Positions 16,516 through 26,690 of a stretch of DNA of 64,000 bases are shown here, one piece after another; the stretch's first letter is position 1, and every line of letters starts with the position of its first letter. The notes below the pieces were generated by a model that did not search any database, was not told the DNA's origin, and saw only the letters and a program-made list of their open reading frames with translations. The position numbers and the translations under genes are program-made. The DNA is from Bartonella fuyuanensis (GTDB lineage: Bacteria; Pseudomonadota; Alphaproteobacteria; Rhizobiales; Rhizobiaceae), in contig NZ_JACIFE010000002.1 in NCBI RefSeq assembly GCF_014197255.1, forward strand, positions 124,001 through 188,000, read 5' to 3'.

Positions 16516-16590
16516 TGGTACGCCCAAGGGGAATCGAACCCCTGTTTCCGCCGTGAAAGGGCGATGTCCTAACCGCTAGACGATGGGCGC
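16516..16590 (-). tRNA. tRNA-Glu (anticodon UUC)
   Basis: On the minus strand a 75-nt cloverleaf runs GCGCCCA...TGGGCGT-ACCA, with anticodon arm TCGCC-CTTTCAC-GGCGG (UUC) and T arm GGGGTTCGATTCCCC. The acceptor begins with a G-U pair. It marks the right edge of the accessory island. Confidence 0.95.
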
Positions 16591-17839
16591 AAATCGATCA
16601 TGAGGCTTATAGAGAGGATCTTTGTACTTCGCAAGCCCTTTGTGTCATTTTTTTAAAAAAAAATGTGTTTTATTGAATAACTTTTGAACGGTGCTTGTTT
16701 GAACTATTTTATTTTCTAAAATTTTTGGGACAAAAGTATAGAGTTATCACGATTGATAGAAAATTTTGATGTGAGGATCATTTCAATGAATGATATTTTC
16801 GTTTGTTTTCAGTTTGAGGAATAGGCAAAAATAACCAAAATGGCATTAAAAATGCGCTTATTTTTTATATATTTTTTAGTTGTTATCGTTACACTTGCAT
16901 ATAAGGATATTATTTAATTTTCTGGAAAGAGCTTTTATACAGAAGGTTTCTTATTTGTTACTAAGTTAATAAATAGCATGAATCGTAGAAAATTTTCTTT
17001 TGAAGAGTAGGTCATAGATTCTTTTTAGTTTTACAAAATGTTAAAGCAAATTTTTCAAACTATATTAAAAGTTGTTTTTCATCTTGCTTTTTACATGAGT
17101 GCAAGAAATTTGAAATTAAAAACTCTTCATTTGTTCTCGCACGTATTGAGTGAGGTCTTTATTTGAAAATGAATCGGCGTGGGTAAAGGGCTGATTTAGG
17201 TTCTTATCATTTCAATTCGTTAATTTTGCAAAGAGAGGGGAATGGCAATAAATTGAAGTAAAATATTCGAATTTTGTAAAGTTATTGGCTATGTTTATAA
17301 TATCTTGGAATTACGGTATATACACATTAAGCTTTTTTTTATTTTAATGTAAGGTTCTATTTCGATATATAAGAACGTTAAAAATTTGATATTGAAGGAC
17401 TATTTTTCAAACTATGGAATGGTAGAAGGGGATGGGGTATTATTTACTGATCTAATTTATTGTCTATTCTTTTAATTTATCATATGAGAGAATGTTTTTT
17501 ATTAAATAGAAGAGATATTTTTGTGTTTTCTTACCAATTTTTCAATCTTATTTATTGATTATTTTATAACTTTTTTTGTGCTTTGTTGATAGAGTCTAGT
17601 TTTTATGAAAAGATTTTTGGTTTTTAAAAACAAAGCAATTTTTTATGGAAACTTGTATTTATCAGTTTTGCAGATTTTTATGCTGAATTAGATGCTTTAA
17701 TAAAGGTTCTAAAATCTTTGAAGAAAGTAGATATTTGTATTTTTAGGAATTTTTATTAAACAAGTAGGGATAATGCGATTAGAGAAAATTGCGTGAAGAG
17801 AGTAGGTTTTCAATGAAGATAGGCATCAGTGGTTAGATA
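16591..17839. other. 1.25-kb gap upstream of hom, no gene recognised
   Basis: This is the longest empty stretch in the window. Both strands are broken by stops; the only small frames (for example a 25-codon hydrophobic one near 16842) lack support. No terminator, riboswitch fold or phage motif was identified. Close to hom, a seven-codon frame (MKIGISG) ends eight bases before its start; it contains no run of regulatory codons. Confidence 0.5.
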
Positions 17840-19159
17840 ATGGCAGAATCTTTAAAAGTTGGCATTGCGGGACTTGGTACGGTTGGTACTTCAGTTGTTC
17901 AAATTCTACGTGAAAAAGCGAATAGTTTAGCTTGTCAATGTGGACAATTAATCAAAGTCGTTGCTGTTAGTGCGCGAGATAAAGGCCGTAATCGTGGAAT
18001 TGATCTCAGTGAGATAAGATGGTTTGATTCACTTATGGAGATGGCTGCCTCTGATGAAATTGATGTTTTTGTAGAGTTAATTGGTGGTGAATTGGATGTT
18101 GTATATAATGCTGTTAAGAAGGCGCTTGAAACGGGCCATCATGTTGTAACTGCCAATAAAGCTCTTCTTGCTCGACATGGAGTAGAGTTGGCTATAATTG
18201 CAGAAAAAAAAGGTGTTTTTCTGCATTTTGAAGCAGCCGTTGCAGGGGGAATTCCTATTGTTAAAGCGATGAGAGAATCGTTCTCGGGTAATCACATATC
18301 ACGGATTTATGGTATTCTTAATGGAACCTGTAATTATATATTAACACGCATGTTTACGAAAGGGCTTTCATTTAAAGATTGTTTAGCAGAAGCACAGAGA
18401 CTTGGTTACGCTGAAGCAGATCCAACTTTTGATATTGAGGGCGATGATACTGCTCATAAATTAGCTTTATTGACGAGTTTGGCATTTGGGACAGCTGTTT
18501 CGTTGGATGATGTTTATGTTGAAGGAATTCATAATATTTCGCAAATTGATATCCGAGCGGCTGATGAATTAGGATATCGGATCAAGCTTTTAGCGGTTGC
18601 ATTAAAAACAGATTCTGGAATAGAGCAACGTGTTCATCCAACAATGGTACCAACATCTTCAATGATTGCTCAGATAAATGGTGTAACCAATGCCCTTTCT
18701 ATTCAAAGTGATTTATTAGGTGAATTACTATTTTCTGGTCCTGGTGCTGGAGGAATGGCAACAGCATCCGCCGTTATTGGTGATTTGACGGATATAGCAA
18801 AAGCGCGTTTTGGTTTTTACTATTCACCTGTTTTTAAACGCCCAGCATTAGAACTTTCTCCTCATAAAAAAGCACGTATTTCGCATCATGCAGGAGGGTA
18901 TTTTATTCGTTTAAATGTTCATGATCGTGCTGGTGTTTTTGCTGCGGTTGCAAGGCATATGGCTGATAATCACATTTCATTAGAATCGATTGTTCAGAGA
19001 TCTTTTGTAGAAAATCAAATTGAAAAAACGATTATTTTAATCACGCATGAAACAACAGAAGTAAATGTGCGACAGGCACTTGCTGAAATTGAAAAAGATG
19101 GACATCTTATTGCAAAATCTCAATTCATTCGTATTGAACGTATGGCAAAGAATCGATAA
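17840..19159 (+). CDS. hom: Homoserine dehydrogenase
   Basis: This cytosolic NAD(P)-dependent enzyme reduces aspartate semialdehyde to homoserine, the branch point to threonine, isoleucine and methionine. The product has 439 residues. The nucleotide-binding GIAGLGTVGTS is at residues 8-18, the catalytic core contains GILNGTCNYIL (about 165) and LGYAEADPTFDIEGDD (about 197), and an ACT domain fills about 350-430 (VHDRAGVFAAVA). The length fits the monofunctional Gram-positive/alphaproteobacterial type. It is followed by glpX in the same direction, a common Rhizobiales arrangement. Feedback control by threonine is likely from the ACT domain. Confidence 0.94.
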   Translation: MAESLKVGIAGLGTVGTSVVQILREKANSLACQCGQLIKVVAVSARDKGRNRGIDLSEIRWFDSLMEMAASDEIDVFVELIGGELDVVYNAVKKALETGHHVVTANKALLARHGVELAIIAEKKGVFLHFEAAVAGGIPIVKAMRESFSGNHISRIYGILNGTCNYILTRMFTKGLSFKDCLAEAQRLGYAEADPTFDIEGDDTAHKLALLTSLAFGTAVSLDDVYVEGIHNISQIDIRAADELGYRIKLLAVALKTDSGIEQRVHPTMVPTSSMIAQINGVTNALSIQSDLLGELLFSGPGAGGMATASAVIGDLTDIAKARFGFYYSPVFKRPALELSPHKKARISHHAGGYFIRLNVHDRAGVFAAVARHMADNHISLESIVQRSFVENQIEKTIILITHETTEVNVRQALAEIEKDGHLIAKSQFIRIERMAKNR

Positions 19160-19298
19160 TTTTTTTATCATAATCAAAAGGCAAGATTGAGTGCTTTTGT
19201 CTCTTGTGGAAGGTTTTTACCTTTGCCAAACGCTTTATTTTTAGTGCTTGATAAGTATTAATGTTTTTTCTAATATTCATTCTGTAGGATTTTTTCAT

Positions 19299-20285
19299 AT
19301 GCCCACAACTCAGAAGATTATAAATGGATTTGATCGTATTTTGACACTTGAATTGGTACGTGTTACCGAATGTGCTGCTGTTGCTGCTGCACGCTGGCGT
19401 GGACGTGGAGACGAAAAGGCTGCAGATCAAGCTGCGGTCGATGCAATGCGAAGGGAACTTAATCGATTGCCTATCGAAGGAACTGTGGTGATTGGGGAAG
19501 GTGAGCGGGATAAAGCGCCTATGCTCTATATTGGAGAAAAAGTAGGTCTTCAAAATGGAGTGGAAATTGATATTGCACTTGATCCATTGGAAGGAACAAC
19601 ACTTTGTGCTAAAAATCTTGCTAATTCTTTGGCAGTTATTGCAATTGCTGCAAAGGGGAATCTTCTTTATGCTCCTGATGTTTATATGAAAAAAATTGCT
19701 ATTGGTCCTGGTTATCCAAAGGGAGTGGTGGATATAGATGCTTGTCCTGCTGATAATATCTATGCACTTGCAAAAGCTAAAGGAGTGGCTGTTAATCAGA
19801 TTACTGTTTGTATTATGGAGAGACCTCGTCATGAAAAATTGATTGATGAAGTACGAGCGACAGGGGCATCGATTCGCTTGATCGGTGATGGAGATGTTGC
19901 TGCGGTTATTGATACAACTAATCCAGAAGAAACAGGTATTGATATCTATATGGGTATTGGTGGAGCCCCAGAGGGTGTTTTAGCGTCTGCTGCTTTGCGC
20001 TGTATTGGGGGACAGATGCAAGGTCGTTTACTGCTTGATACAGAAGAAAAAATTTCTCGTGCAGCTAAAATGGGAATTAGTGATCCCAATAAGGTTTATA
20101 CAATGGAAGAAATGGCAAAGGGTGATGTTTTATTTTCAGCAACAGGGGTGACAGATGGTAATATGCTTTCTGGCGTTAAATTCATGTCTCGCTACATTCA
20201 AACGGAAACTCTCGTAATGCGTTCCCATACAAGCACAGTTCGTAATATTAAAGCACAGCATAGAGATCATTCAAAATTTGATTAA
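19299..20285 (+). CDS. glpX: Class II fructose-1,6-bisphosphatase
   Basis: The product is a 328-residue metal-dependent phosphatase of gluconeogenesis that converts fructose 1,6-bisphosphate to fructose 6-phosphate. GlpX signatures are WRGRGDEKAADQAAVDAMR, GEGERDKAPMLYIGE and the metal-site block DIALDPLEGTT (about residue 88). ATG 19299 is chosen because GTAGGA precedes it; an upstream in-frame TTG at 19248 would add 17 poorly conserved residues. It lies 139 bp after hom. Dependence on gluconeogenesis fits an organism that feeds on host amino acids, but this is inference. Confidence 0.92.
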   Translation: MPTTQKIINGFDRILTLELVRVTECAAVAAARWRGRGDEKAADQAAVDAMRRELNRLPIEGTVVIGEGERDKAPMLYIGEKVGLQNGVEIDIALDPLEGTTLCAKNLANSLAVIAIAAKGNLLYAPDVYMKKIAIGPGYPKGVVDIDACPADNIYALAKAKGVAVNQITVCIMERPRHEKLIDEVRATGASIRLIGDGDVAAVIDTTNPEETGIDIYMGIGGAPEGVLASAALRCIGGQMQGRLLLDTEEKISRAAKMGISDPNKVYTMEEMAKGDVLFSATGVTDGNMLSGVKFMSRYIQTETLVMRSHTSTVRNIKAQHRDHSKFD

Positions 20286-20339
20286 TGTTTTCTTTTTTTG
20301 TCTCCACTAAAAAATAAAAAAATCTTCAGCGAGAATCTG

Positions 20340-20375
20340 CGCTTCCATGAGGATAAATATATATGCATGGAAGCG
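20340..20375. terminator. Hairpin between convergent glpX and ilvE
   Basis: CGCTTCCATG and CATGGAAGCG pair perfectly over 10 bp with a 16-nt loop, followed by TTTAT. Lying between two convergent stop codons, it probably ends transcription from both sides. Confidence 0.7.
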
Positions 20376-20404
20376 TTTATAGATATGGGAATATCAGCTT
20401 ATTA

Positions 20405-21511
20405 TTATGAGAGTTGTACAGAATGTACCCAGCCATTTTTATCTTCTATGTTTCCTTTTTGAAGACCAACCAATTGCAGACGAAGTTGCTTTGTAATTTC
20501 TCCAACTGTCTCATTTCCGATGATAAATTCTCCTCCTTTATATCTAAAACGGCCGATTGATGTGACAACGGCAGCTGTACCACAAGCAAAAACTTCTGTA
20601 AGATGTCCACTCTTTGCGTCTTCCTGAAGAGATTTAAAAGAATAAGGACGCTCTTTTATCTCTAAACCCATTTGTCTCGCTAATTCTAAAAGTGAATGAC
20701 GTGTTATTCCTGGAAGGATAGTTCCATTAAGTGGAGGAGTTACGAGTGTATTATCGTTCATAATAAAGCAGATATTCATACCACCAAGTTCTTCAATCCA
20801 TTTATGTTCAATCATGTCAAGAAAGAGCACTTGGCTACAATTGTTTTCAGTTGCACTTTTTTGTGCAAGTAAGCTTGCTGCATAGTTTCCACCACATTTG
20901 GCAGCACCTGTCCCGCCAGGACCGGCTCTACTATAATCTGTTTCAATCCAAACACTGACAGATTTTTCTTCTCCTTTGAAATAAGATTCAACTGGAGAGG
21001 CTATGATACAAAAAAGATATTCTTGAGAAGGACGTACTCCCAAAAAGTTTTCATTGCCAAACATAAATGGTCGTATATAAAGGCTACTATCGGGATGATC
21101 AGAGACCCATTTTTGATCAATTTTTACTAATTGATGAACAGCATCTAGAAAAATCTCTTTTGGTAATTCTGGCATAGCTAATCTTTGTGCTGATTCTATA
21201 AAACGTTGTGCATTGGCATCAGGACGGAAAAGCAAAATACGCCCATCTCTTGCACGATATGCTTTTAGACCTTCAAAAATTTCTTGGCCGTAATGCAAAA
21301 CGGTACTTGCAGGGTTAATTGCTAAAGCTTTATATTGAGAGATAATGGCATTATGCCAACCTTTGTCTTTAGACCATTGAATAGTACACATGTGATCTGT
21401 AAAAAATTGACCAAAACCGGGATTTTTTAGAATTTCTTCACGTTTTTCTTTTGGCAGAGGTGATAAGTGTTTTTCTGTCTTAAATGGAAGGGATGATAGA
21501 GGAGATTTCAT
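20405..21511 (-). CDS. ilvE: Branched-chain amino-acid aminotransferase
   Basis: This PLP enzyme interconverts Leu, Ile and Val with their 2-oxo acids. The product has 368 residues and belongs to the longer, eukaryote-like BCAT class (class IV aminotransferase fold), unlike the approximately 310-residue E. coli IlvE. The PLP lysine is K205 in GGTGAAKCGGNYA. Other landmarks are GQEIFEGLKAYR (75-86), YIRPFMFG (145-152) and the phosphate-binding LPGITRHSLLELA. It is monocistronic and convergent with glpX. In a cell possibly lacking complete branched-chain synthesis it could serve mainly in Leu/Ile/Val breakdown. Confidence 0.93.
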   Translation of the reverse strand: MKSPLSSLPFKTEKHLSPLPKEKREEILKNPGFGQFFTDHMCTIQWSKDKGWHNAIISQYKALAINPASTVLHYGQEIFEGLKAYRARDGRILLFRPDANAQRFIESAQRLAMPELPKEIFLDAVHQLVKIDQKWVSDHPDSSLYIRPFMFGNENFLGVRPSQEYLFCIIASPVESYFKGEEKSVSVWIETDYSRAGPGGTGAAKCGGNYAASLLAQKSATENNCSQVLFLDMIEHKWIEELGGMNICFIMNDNTLVTPPLNGTILPGITRHSLLELARQMGLEIKERPYSFKSLQEDAKSGHLTEVFACGTAAVVTSIGRFRYKGGEFIIGNETVGEITKQLRLQLVGLQKGNIEDKNGWVHSVQLS

Positions 21512-21794
21512 AAGAAAAACCTTTTGAATATGTTTTATTTTTCAATAAAAATAATAAGCTATTTTAATCGTAACTCTATTATTAGCAAAACCTTTGTGTC
21601 AATGTTTTATTATAGAATTCAAAGATTATGGTAGATATTTTGGTTTCTATTCTTAGTTCTTTTATCAACTTTCTGCAGTGATATGGAACCTTTATCTGTA
21701 TTTATCGTTTTCTCAAAGTAAGTATTTGAATAATTTTGTATATGCATATTTTCTAGAAATTTAACGGTAAGGGAATTGAGAAAAGGAATCTATC

Positions 21795-22070
21795 ATGATT
21801 GATAAAAATTATCACACATATGAAGAACGTATGGCTGCAGAAAAAAAAGATCGTGAACAGCGCGTTTCAATCGCTAAGGGTATTTTTGCTATCCTTCTTG
21901 CGCTCGTTATTATCTGGTTTATTTTTGGTTTTTTGGGATCTTTTTTTGCAAAATCTCCTAAAAATATTTCGCATTATAATACTCCAGAAACAAGTCAGAC
22001 CGTAACAACGCCTCAAAAAGATTTAAATTCATTACCTTCTGTACCTTATACCTATAAGGGTACGCAGTGA
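21795..22070 (+). CDS. Small single-span membrane protein
   Basis: The product has 91 residues: a charged N-terminus (HTYEERMAAEKKDREQR), one membrane helix at about residues 28-51 (IFAILLALVIIWFIFGFLGSF), and a Pro/Thr-rich polar tail. AAAAGGA precedes the ATG. It is convergent with the SPOR-domain gene and separated from it by a terminator. No family was recognised. The helix lacks a cleavage site, so it is probably an N-in anchored protein. Confidence 0.72.
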   Translation: MIDKNYHTYEERMAAEKKDREQRVSIAKGIFAILLALVIIWFIFGFLGSFFAKSPKNISHYNTPETSQTVTTPQKDLNSLPSVPYTYKGTQ

Positions 22071-22210
22071 TTTATTCATAAACATAATTTTTTAGCTAAG
22101 ATAAAAACGGTGTAGCTTAAATAATACAGTTAGCGCAAATCCAGTAGGAGGAAAAGATTAAAACGATTTTTATTTCTGAAGTTTTCAGTAAGTAATTAAT
22201 GGACTGTGGA

Positions 22211-22251
22211 ATAAATAATGCAACTGGGTTAATAACCGTTGCGTTATTTAT
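22211..22251. terminator. Bidirectional terminator between convergent genes
   Basis: ATAAATAATGCAAC pairs with GTTGCGTTATTTAT (one G-T pair), with a nested GGTT/AACC stem in the loop. It directly abuts the stop codon of the leftward SPOR-domain gene and serves the rightward small gene as well. Confidence 0.75.
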
Positions 22252-24756
22252 TTAGCGTGTGATGAAGCAATTTCCACCGGAATTTTTAATGTTTTCACAG
22301 AGAGATACAGCTTCATTCCGATTGTGTGTTTGAATACGAACTCGGTAATAGGTACCTTTTCCTGGTATAAAAGCCGGTTGAATATTTAAAGGACGGGCAT
22401 CGATAAGGAAGCCAAATTTAGATTTCATATTTTTTAAAGAATCTTTAGCTAGCTCATACGTTGGTTGAGATGCAAGTTGTACATAATAATTTTCTGAATT
22501 TTGTGGTGTGACTCTGTTTGATGATGTGAGGTGAGACGCGGCAGATGCTTCAACGTGTGCATTTTTTTCTGCTTGAGAAGGAATTGGGATAAATTTTCCT
22601 TCAGTATTTAAGTTAAAAGTATTTTCAGCTATTATTTTATCGATACTATTTTTGAGATCATGTTCTATTTCTTGGTCATTTATATCGGAATCATACGACG
22701 AAACAAGAGACGAATTTTGAAGTTCATCAGAAGTTTGATTAATAGCTTCTTCAGATTGAGCGGTATTTTTGCTCTTTATTTGATGCACGGGAGATAGGGA
22801 TACTGTACCATCTTGATTTACAATAACAGTTTGAACTTCTTTCGTGGGAACAGTATGACTGTTGGCTTCTGTGATTGCATCTTCAACATCAAATTCATTT
22901 GAAAAAGGTGATGAAAAGTTTAAAGATTCTTCTGGATTTAATTTCTCTAAATTTTCAGGTTGTTCAGAGTTATCAATAAGAAATTGTTGTGCATTCTCCT
23001 GTTTCTCATTTTGTTCAGTTGTTTGTTTATAGATATCTAAATTATGTTCAACATCATTTTTCGTTTCAGTCGTTTCTGGTTTGAGTTTAAAAGGCGCATT
23101 ATCCGCGTGAATAATAATCGTTTCTTCATTTTTGTGTGATGTCATAAAAAAGTGAGAATAACCAGAAAATCCAATTGCTATTAAAATAAGAAGAAAAATA
23201 CCTTTGATAAAAATTTTACTAAAAATAAAATTTTTTAAAGGAGAGGAAGCTGATGAATGCATAGGAATCTCATCTGAGCTTGTATCTGGTAAATTTTCGG
23301 TAAAAGAGGAAGAATTATACTCCATATTGGCAACAGAAAAATAGTCAGCATTTTGCTCTTTAGAGTTTATAGAAACACCTTCTTTTGAATTTTGCATAGT
23401 TTGATGAAAAACTTCATTAAAGACCTCATTTTTTTGTTGTTTTTGAGGAAAATTATCTGTTGGGATATTTCCTACATTGAGTACATCAGCAAATTCTTCT
23501 TCTAAACCACCACTAGTTGGTAAATCATATTCTGGGGCTTCATATGGAACTTCTGGAACCATAATAGGGCCAGTCTTTTCTACAATTTCCTCTGAAAATT
23601 TATAAGTATCAACACTGGGAGGGAGAGTATTTCTGTGCATATAATTGTGGGCAAAAAAACTAGCTGTTTGCTTCATATTAAGGGAGTCTGACGAGGAAAG
23701 AAACTCATTTAAATTATTTTCGTTATAGGAGGTTTCGCTGTCTGAGGTAGAGATATTTTCAGCGTTCTTGATGGCTTGGGCTTGAGCATCATTATCTATT
23801 GGAACTTTTTTGCTATAAATTTCTTGTTGTGAAAGGGGAGCTTCAAAAAAATAAGGATAATTGCTTGTATAATTTTCTTTTGTTTCCTCTTTTAAGTAAG
23901 ACTGTTTACCAACTTGTGTAGAATATAAAGGTGAAGAGAAATCACCTGTTGTTTTATTTTTGGTAGTCTTTTGTTTTTCTGATGCAAAGTTAGAAGATGA
24001 AAAAAACTTATTTTCCTCTGTAGAAGAGGAGATATCAGTTTCAAGCCAATTTTCTTGATCCGCTGAAATTTTATAGGGATTGTTTAGGGGAGTTTCAAAG
24101 CAGTTTTGATTGTCATCATAATTTTTTTGTGGATTCTGAGTTTCTGATTGTTGTGAGGTTGCTTGTGAAAGATAGGCTTGTTCCATGGATTCTGCTGTAT
24201 CCCGCTTATTTTCACGTTTTTCAGATTTATCAAAAAAGAAATTTTCTGATTCTGATTTTGAAATAAGGTTATTTTTTTCAAAAAAAGGGTTAACACTGGT
24301 TGATGGTGTTTTCTGGTGAGGTGATTGATTCTTTTGAATTGGTAATGGAGAAAGCGCGTCTAAAATTTGTTCCTCATCATGGTTAGCAGGTGAAGAATAT
24401 TTCTCTTCAGACAAACTATTTTGTTTTAGATGCTTGAAAGAAGCAGTTTGTGCAATATCTGAATCTGATGCGTTGCTGATTGCGTGTAAATTCCATTGCT
24501 TTTTCTGATCATCAAATGATAAGTTATGCGTTAAATTGTCTGTCAGTTGCTCTTCTAAAAAGGATAAATCAAAATCATCATCATGAGGTAATGCTTCTCG
24601 GTGGGATGTTGATTGATTCGTCGGTAAAGAAAATCGCTCATTTTTGTTTCCGATTTGTTTGTTCGGATTAAAAATGCGTGTAATTCTTTCTAAAGTATCA
24701 TGGTGTTCATGATCTTGTTTTGTTTCGTACAGATTTTTGCGATCGTTATCGCTCAT
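22252..24756 (-). CDS. Large single-span SPOR-domain protein
   Basis: The product has 834 residues from the ATG at 24756 (MSDNDRKNLYE); a start twelve codons earlier is possible. Residues 1-510 are hydrophilic, rich in Ser, Asn, Gln and Glu, and low in complexity. One membrane helix lies at about 513-537, and the periplasmic part ends with a SPOR domain (about 755-834: NYYVQLASQPTYELAKDSL and TYYRVRIQTHNRNEA). SPOR domains bind denuded peptidoglycan glycans at division septa, so a cell-division or envelope role is likely. Its place just downstream of argS and dgt matches Rhizobiales. The cytoplasmic region of about 510 residues is unusually long. Confidence 0.85.
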   Translation of the reverse strand: MSDNDRKNLYETKQDHEHHDTLERITRIFNPNKQIGNKNERFSLPTNQSTSHREALPHDDDFDLSFLEEQLTDNLTHNLSFDDQKKQWNLHAISNASDSDIAQTASFKHLKQNSLSEEKYSSPANHDEEQILDALSPLPIQKNQSPHQKTPSTSVNPFFEKNNLISKSESENFFFDKSEKRENKRDTAESMEQAYLSQATSQQSETQNPQKNYDDNQNCFETPLNNPYKISADQENWLETDISSSTEENKFFSSSNFASEKQKTTKNKTTGDFSSPLYSTQVGKQSYLKEETKENYTSNYPYFFEAPLSQQEIYSKKVPIDNDAQAQAIKNAENISTSDSETSYNENNLNEFLSSSDSLNMKQTASFFAHNYMHRNTLPPSVDTYKFSEEIVEKTGPIMVPEVPYEAPEYDLPTSGGLEEEFADVLNVGNIPTDNFPQKQQKNEVFNEVFHQTMQNSKEGVSINSKEQNADYFSVANMEYNSSSFTENLPDTSSDEIPMHSSASSPLKNFIFSKIFIKGIFLLILIAIGFSGYSHFFMTSHKNEETIIIHADNAPFKLKPETTETKNDVEHNLDIYKQTTEQNEKQENAQQFLIDNSEQPENLEKLNPEESLNFSSPFSNEFDVEDAITEANSHTVPTKEVQTVIVNQDGTVSLSPVHQIKSKNTAQSEEAINQTSDELQNSSLVSSYDSDINDQEIEHDLKNSIDKIIAENTFNLNTEGKFIPIPSQAEKNAHVEASAASHLTSSNRVTPQNSENYYVQLASQPTYELAKDSLKNMKSKFGFLIDARPLNIQPAFIPGKGTYYRVRIQTHNRNEAVSLCENIKNSGGNCFITR

Positions 24757-24902
24757 AGCTTCTCTCACATGATGATTTGCACTTATGCGCAATCAACGGT
24801 TAATTTTGATTTATTTTAAAATTACAAATTTTCCCCCTCTCATGCAAGGATACATGAAAAAGTTTATCCATAGTATTTATTGTATGTATTTATAGAACTT
24901 TT

Positions 24903-26660
24903 TCAACGCATTTCTATTGGTGCTTCAACTCCTATGATGGTAAGCCCCGATGATAAAATATTGATAATAGCTTGTATCAATCCCAATCTTGCAAAGGATA
25001 ATTCTTTATCATTAGGTTGAATAAAGCGTAAATTGAGATTTTCATTCCCTTTATTCCAATGAGTATGAAAGTTGGAGGCAAGATCATAAAGATAAAATGC
25101 TAATCGGTGTGGTTCCTTATGAACTACAGCCTGCTCAATGATACGTGGGTATTCAGAAAGTTTACGTATTAACAATATTTCGTTGTCATCTGTTAGTCGA
25201 TGAAGATAGGCGGTTAATGTATCATTTGAAAAGCTTTCCATATAAAGCGCTTCTTGTGCTTGACGAAAGACTGAGTGACAACGTGCACTTGCATATTGTA
25301 CATAAAAGATGGGGTTATCTTTTGATTGTTCTGTCACTTTTGCAAAATCAAAATCAAGAGGCGCTTCACACTTACGGTATAGCATCATAAAGCGTACTGG
25401 ATCACGGCCAACTTCCTCGACAACATCTCGTAGAGTGACAAATGATCCTGCTCTTTTTGACATGCGTACAGGTTGGCCGTTGCGGAAGAGTTTTACCAAT
25501 TGACATAAGAAAACACTTAATTTGGCTTTATTACCAGAAATTGCTTTTGCCATTGCCTCTAGTCGTTTTACATAGCCTGTATGGTCTGCTCCTAGTATAT
25601 AAATCATTTCATCAAAATGACGATTTAATTTATCTCGAAAATAAGCAACATCAGCAGCAAAATAAGTGTAAGAACCGTCAGATTTGATTAAAACACGGTC
25701 TTGGTCATCACCAACATTTGTTGATCGGAACAAAGTCTGTTCATTTGGTTCCCAGTCTTCTATATTTTGTCCCTTGGGAGGAGGGAGTTTTCCTTTATAG
25801 ATATAACCATTTAAAGTAAGGTCGTTAATTGTGTTATGAATAGCGCGTGCATTATCTGCATAAAGCATTCGCTCAGAGAAAAAAATATCATGATAAATAT
25901 TAAGAGCAGCTAAATCCTCGCGAATCATGGACATCATTGCATGAATTGCACGTTCTTTCACAAGAGATAAGGATTCATCTTTATCCATGGTAAGTAGTTG
26001 ATCACCAAACTCTTGAACAAGCGCTTGACCCAATGGGACTAAGTATTCTCCAGGATAGAGTCCTTCTGGAATTTCATTAATTTTTTGTCCAAGAGCTTCA
26101 CGATAGCGCAAGAGCACGGAGCGAGCAAGGATGTCGATTTGCTGACCAGCATCGTTGATGTAATATTCTTTCGTAATGTTATAGCCAGTAAATTGTAGCA
26201 AATTAGAGAGAACGTCTCCAACAACGGCTCCGCGGCAGTGCCCTACATGCATTGGTCCTGTCGGATTTGCTGAAACATATTCAACATTGACACGTTTTCC
26301 TTGTCCTATTGAGATACGACCATAAGAAGTGCCTAATTCAAGCATAGATTTTAGAGCATCTTGCCAAAATAATTTTGTAAGCTTGATATTGATAAAACCA
26401 GGACCAGCAACTTCAATATTTTCAATGGAGGAGTCCTTTTTAAGGAGTTTTATGATTTGATCTGCAAGTGCACGTGGATTGAGTTCAATAGATTTTGCAA
26501 GCACCATAGCAGCATTGGTTGATAAATGACCATGAGAGGAATCACGGGGGGGATCAACGGTGATTTTTGATAAATCTAACTCGTCACCATTTTTTCTTTT
26601 TATATCAGATAATTCAATTGATCTCTTAATTTTTTTTTCGAAGTGTTTAAAGATATTCAT
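24903..26660 (-). CDS. argS: Arginyl-tRNA synthetase
   Basis: This class I synthetase charges tRNA-Arg with arginine. The product is 585 residues, the normal length. The N-terminal additional domain spans about 1-110. The HIGH-like motif is HVGH at residues 138-141 in [10 protein letters not shown]. The region [14 protein letters not shown] around residue 405 carries the degenerate KMSKS motif. The all-helical DALR anticodon-binding domain forms the C-terminus, ending VEAPIEMR. It lies 30 bp downstream of dgt on the same strand, probably in one operon running on toward the SPOR gene. Confidence 0.95.
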   Translation of the reverse strand: MNIFKHFEKKIKRSIELSDIKRKNGDELDLSKITVDPPRDSSHGHLSTNAAMVLAKSIELNPRALADQIIKLLKKDSSIENIEVAGPGFINIKLTKLFWQDALKSMLELGTSYGRISIGQGKRVNVEYVSANPTGPMHVGHCRGAVVGDVLSNLLQFTGYNITKEYYINDAGQQIDILARSVLLRYREALGQKINEIPEGLYPGEYLVPLGQALVQEFGDQLLTMDKDESLSLVKERAIHAMMSMIREDLAALNIYHDIFFSERMLYADNARAIHNTINDLTLNGYIYKGKLPPPKGQNIEDWEPNEQTLFRSTNVGDDQDRVLIKSDGSYTYFAADVAYFRDKLNRHFDEMIYILGADHTGYVKRLEAMAKAISGNKAKLSVFLCQLVKLFRNGQPVRMSKRAGSFVTLRDVVEEVGRDPVRFMMLYRKCEAPLDFDFAKVTEQSKDNPIFYVQYASARCHSVFRQAQEALYMESFSNDTLTAYLHRLTDDNEILLIRKLSEYPRIIEQAVVHKEPHRLAFYLYDLASNFHTHWNKGNENLNLRFIQPNDKELSFARLGLIQAIINILSSGLTIIGVEAPIEMR

Positions 26661-26690
26661 ATTTAACTTCCATGATAATGCTAAAAACTA

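Noticed and set aside
17811-17834. Leader peptide for attenuation before hom (MKIGISG)
   Set aside because: Only seven codons, with two Ile but no run of regulatory codons and no paired terminator/antiterminator structure.
19125-19832. 235-codon minus-strand ORF
   Set aside because: It lies antisense to hom and glpX, is rich in Ser/Asn/His as expected for the complement of an AT-rich gene, and shows no family motif.
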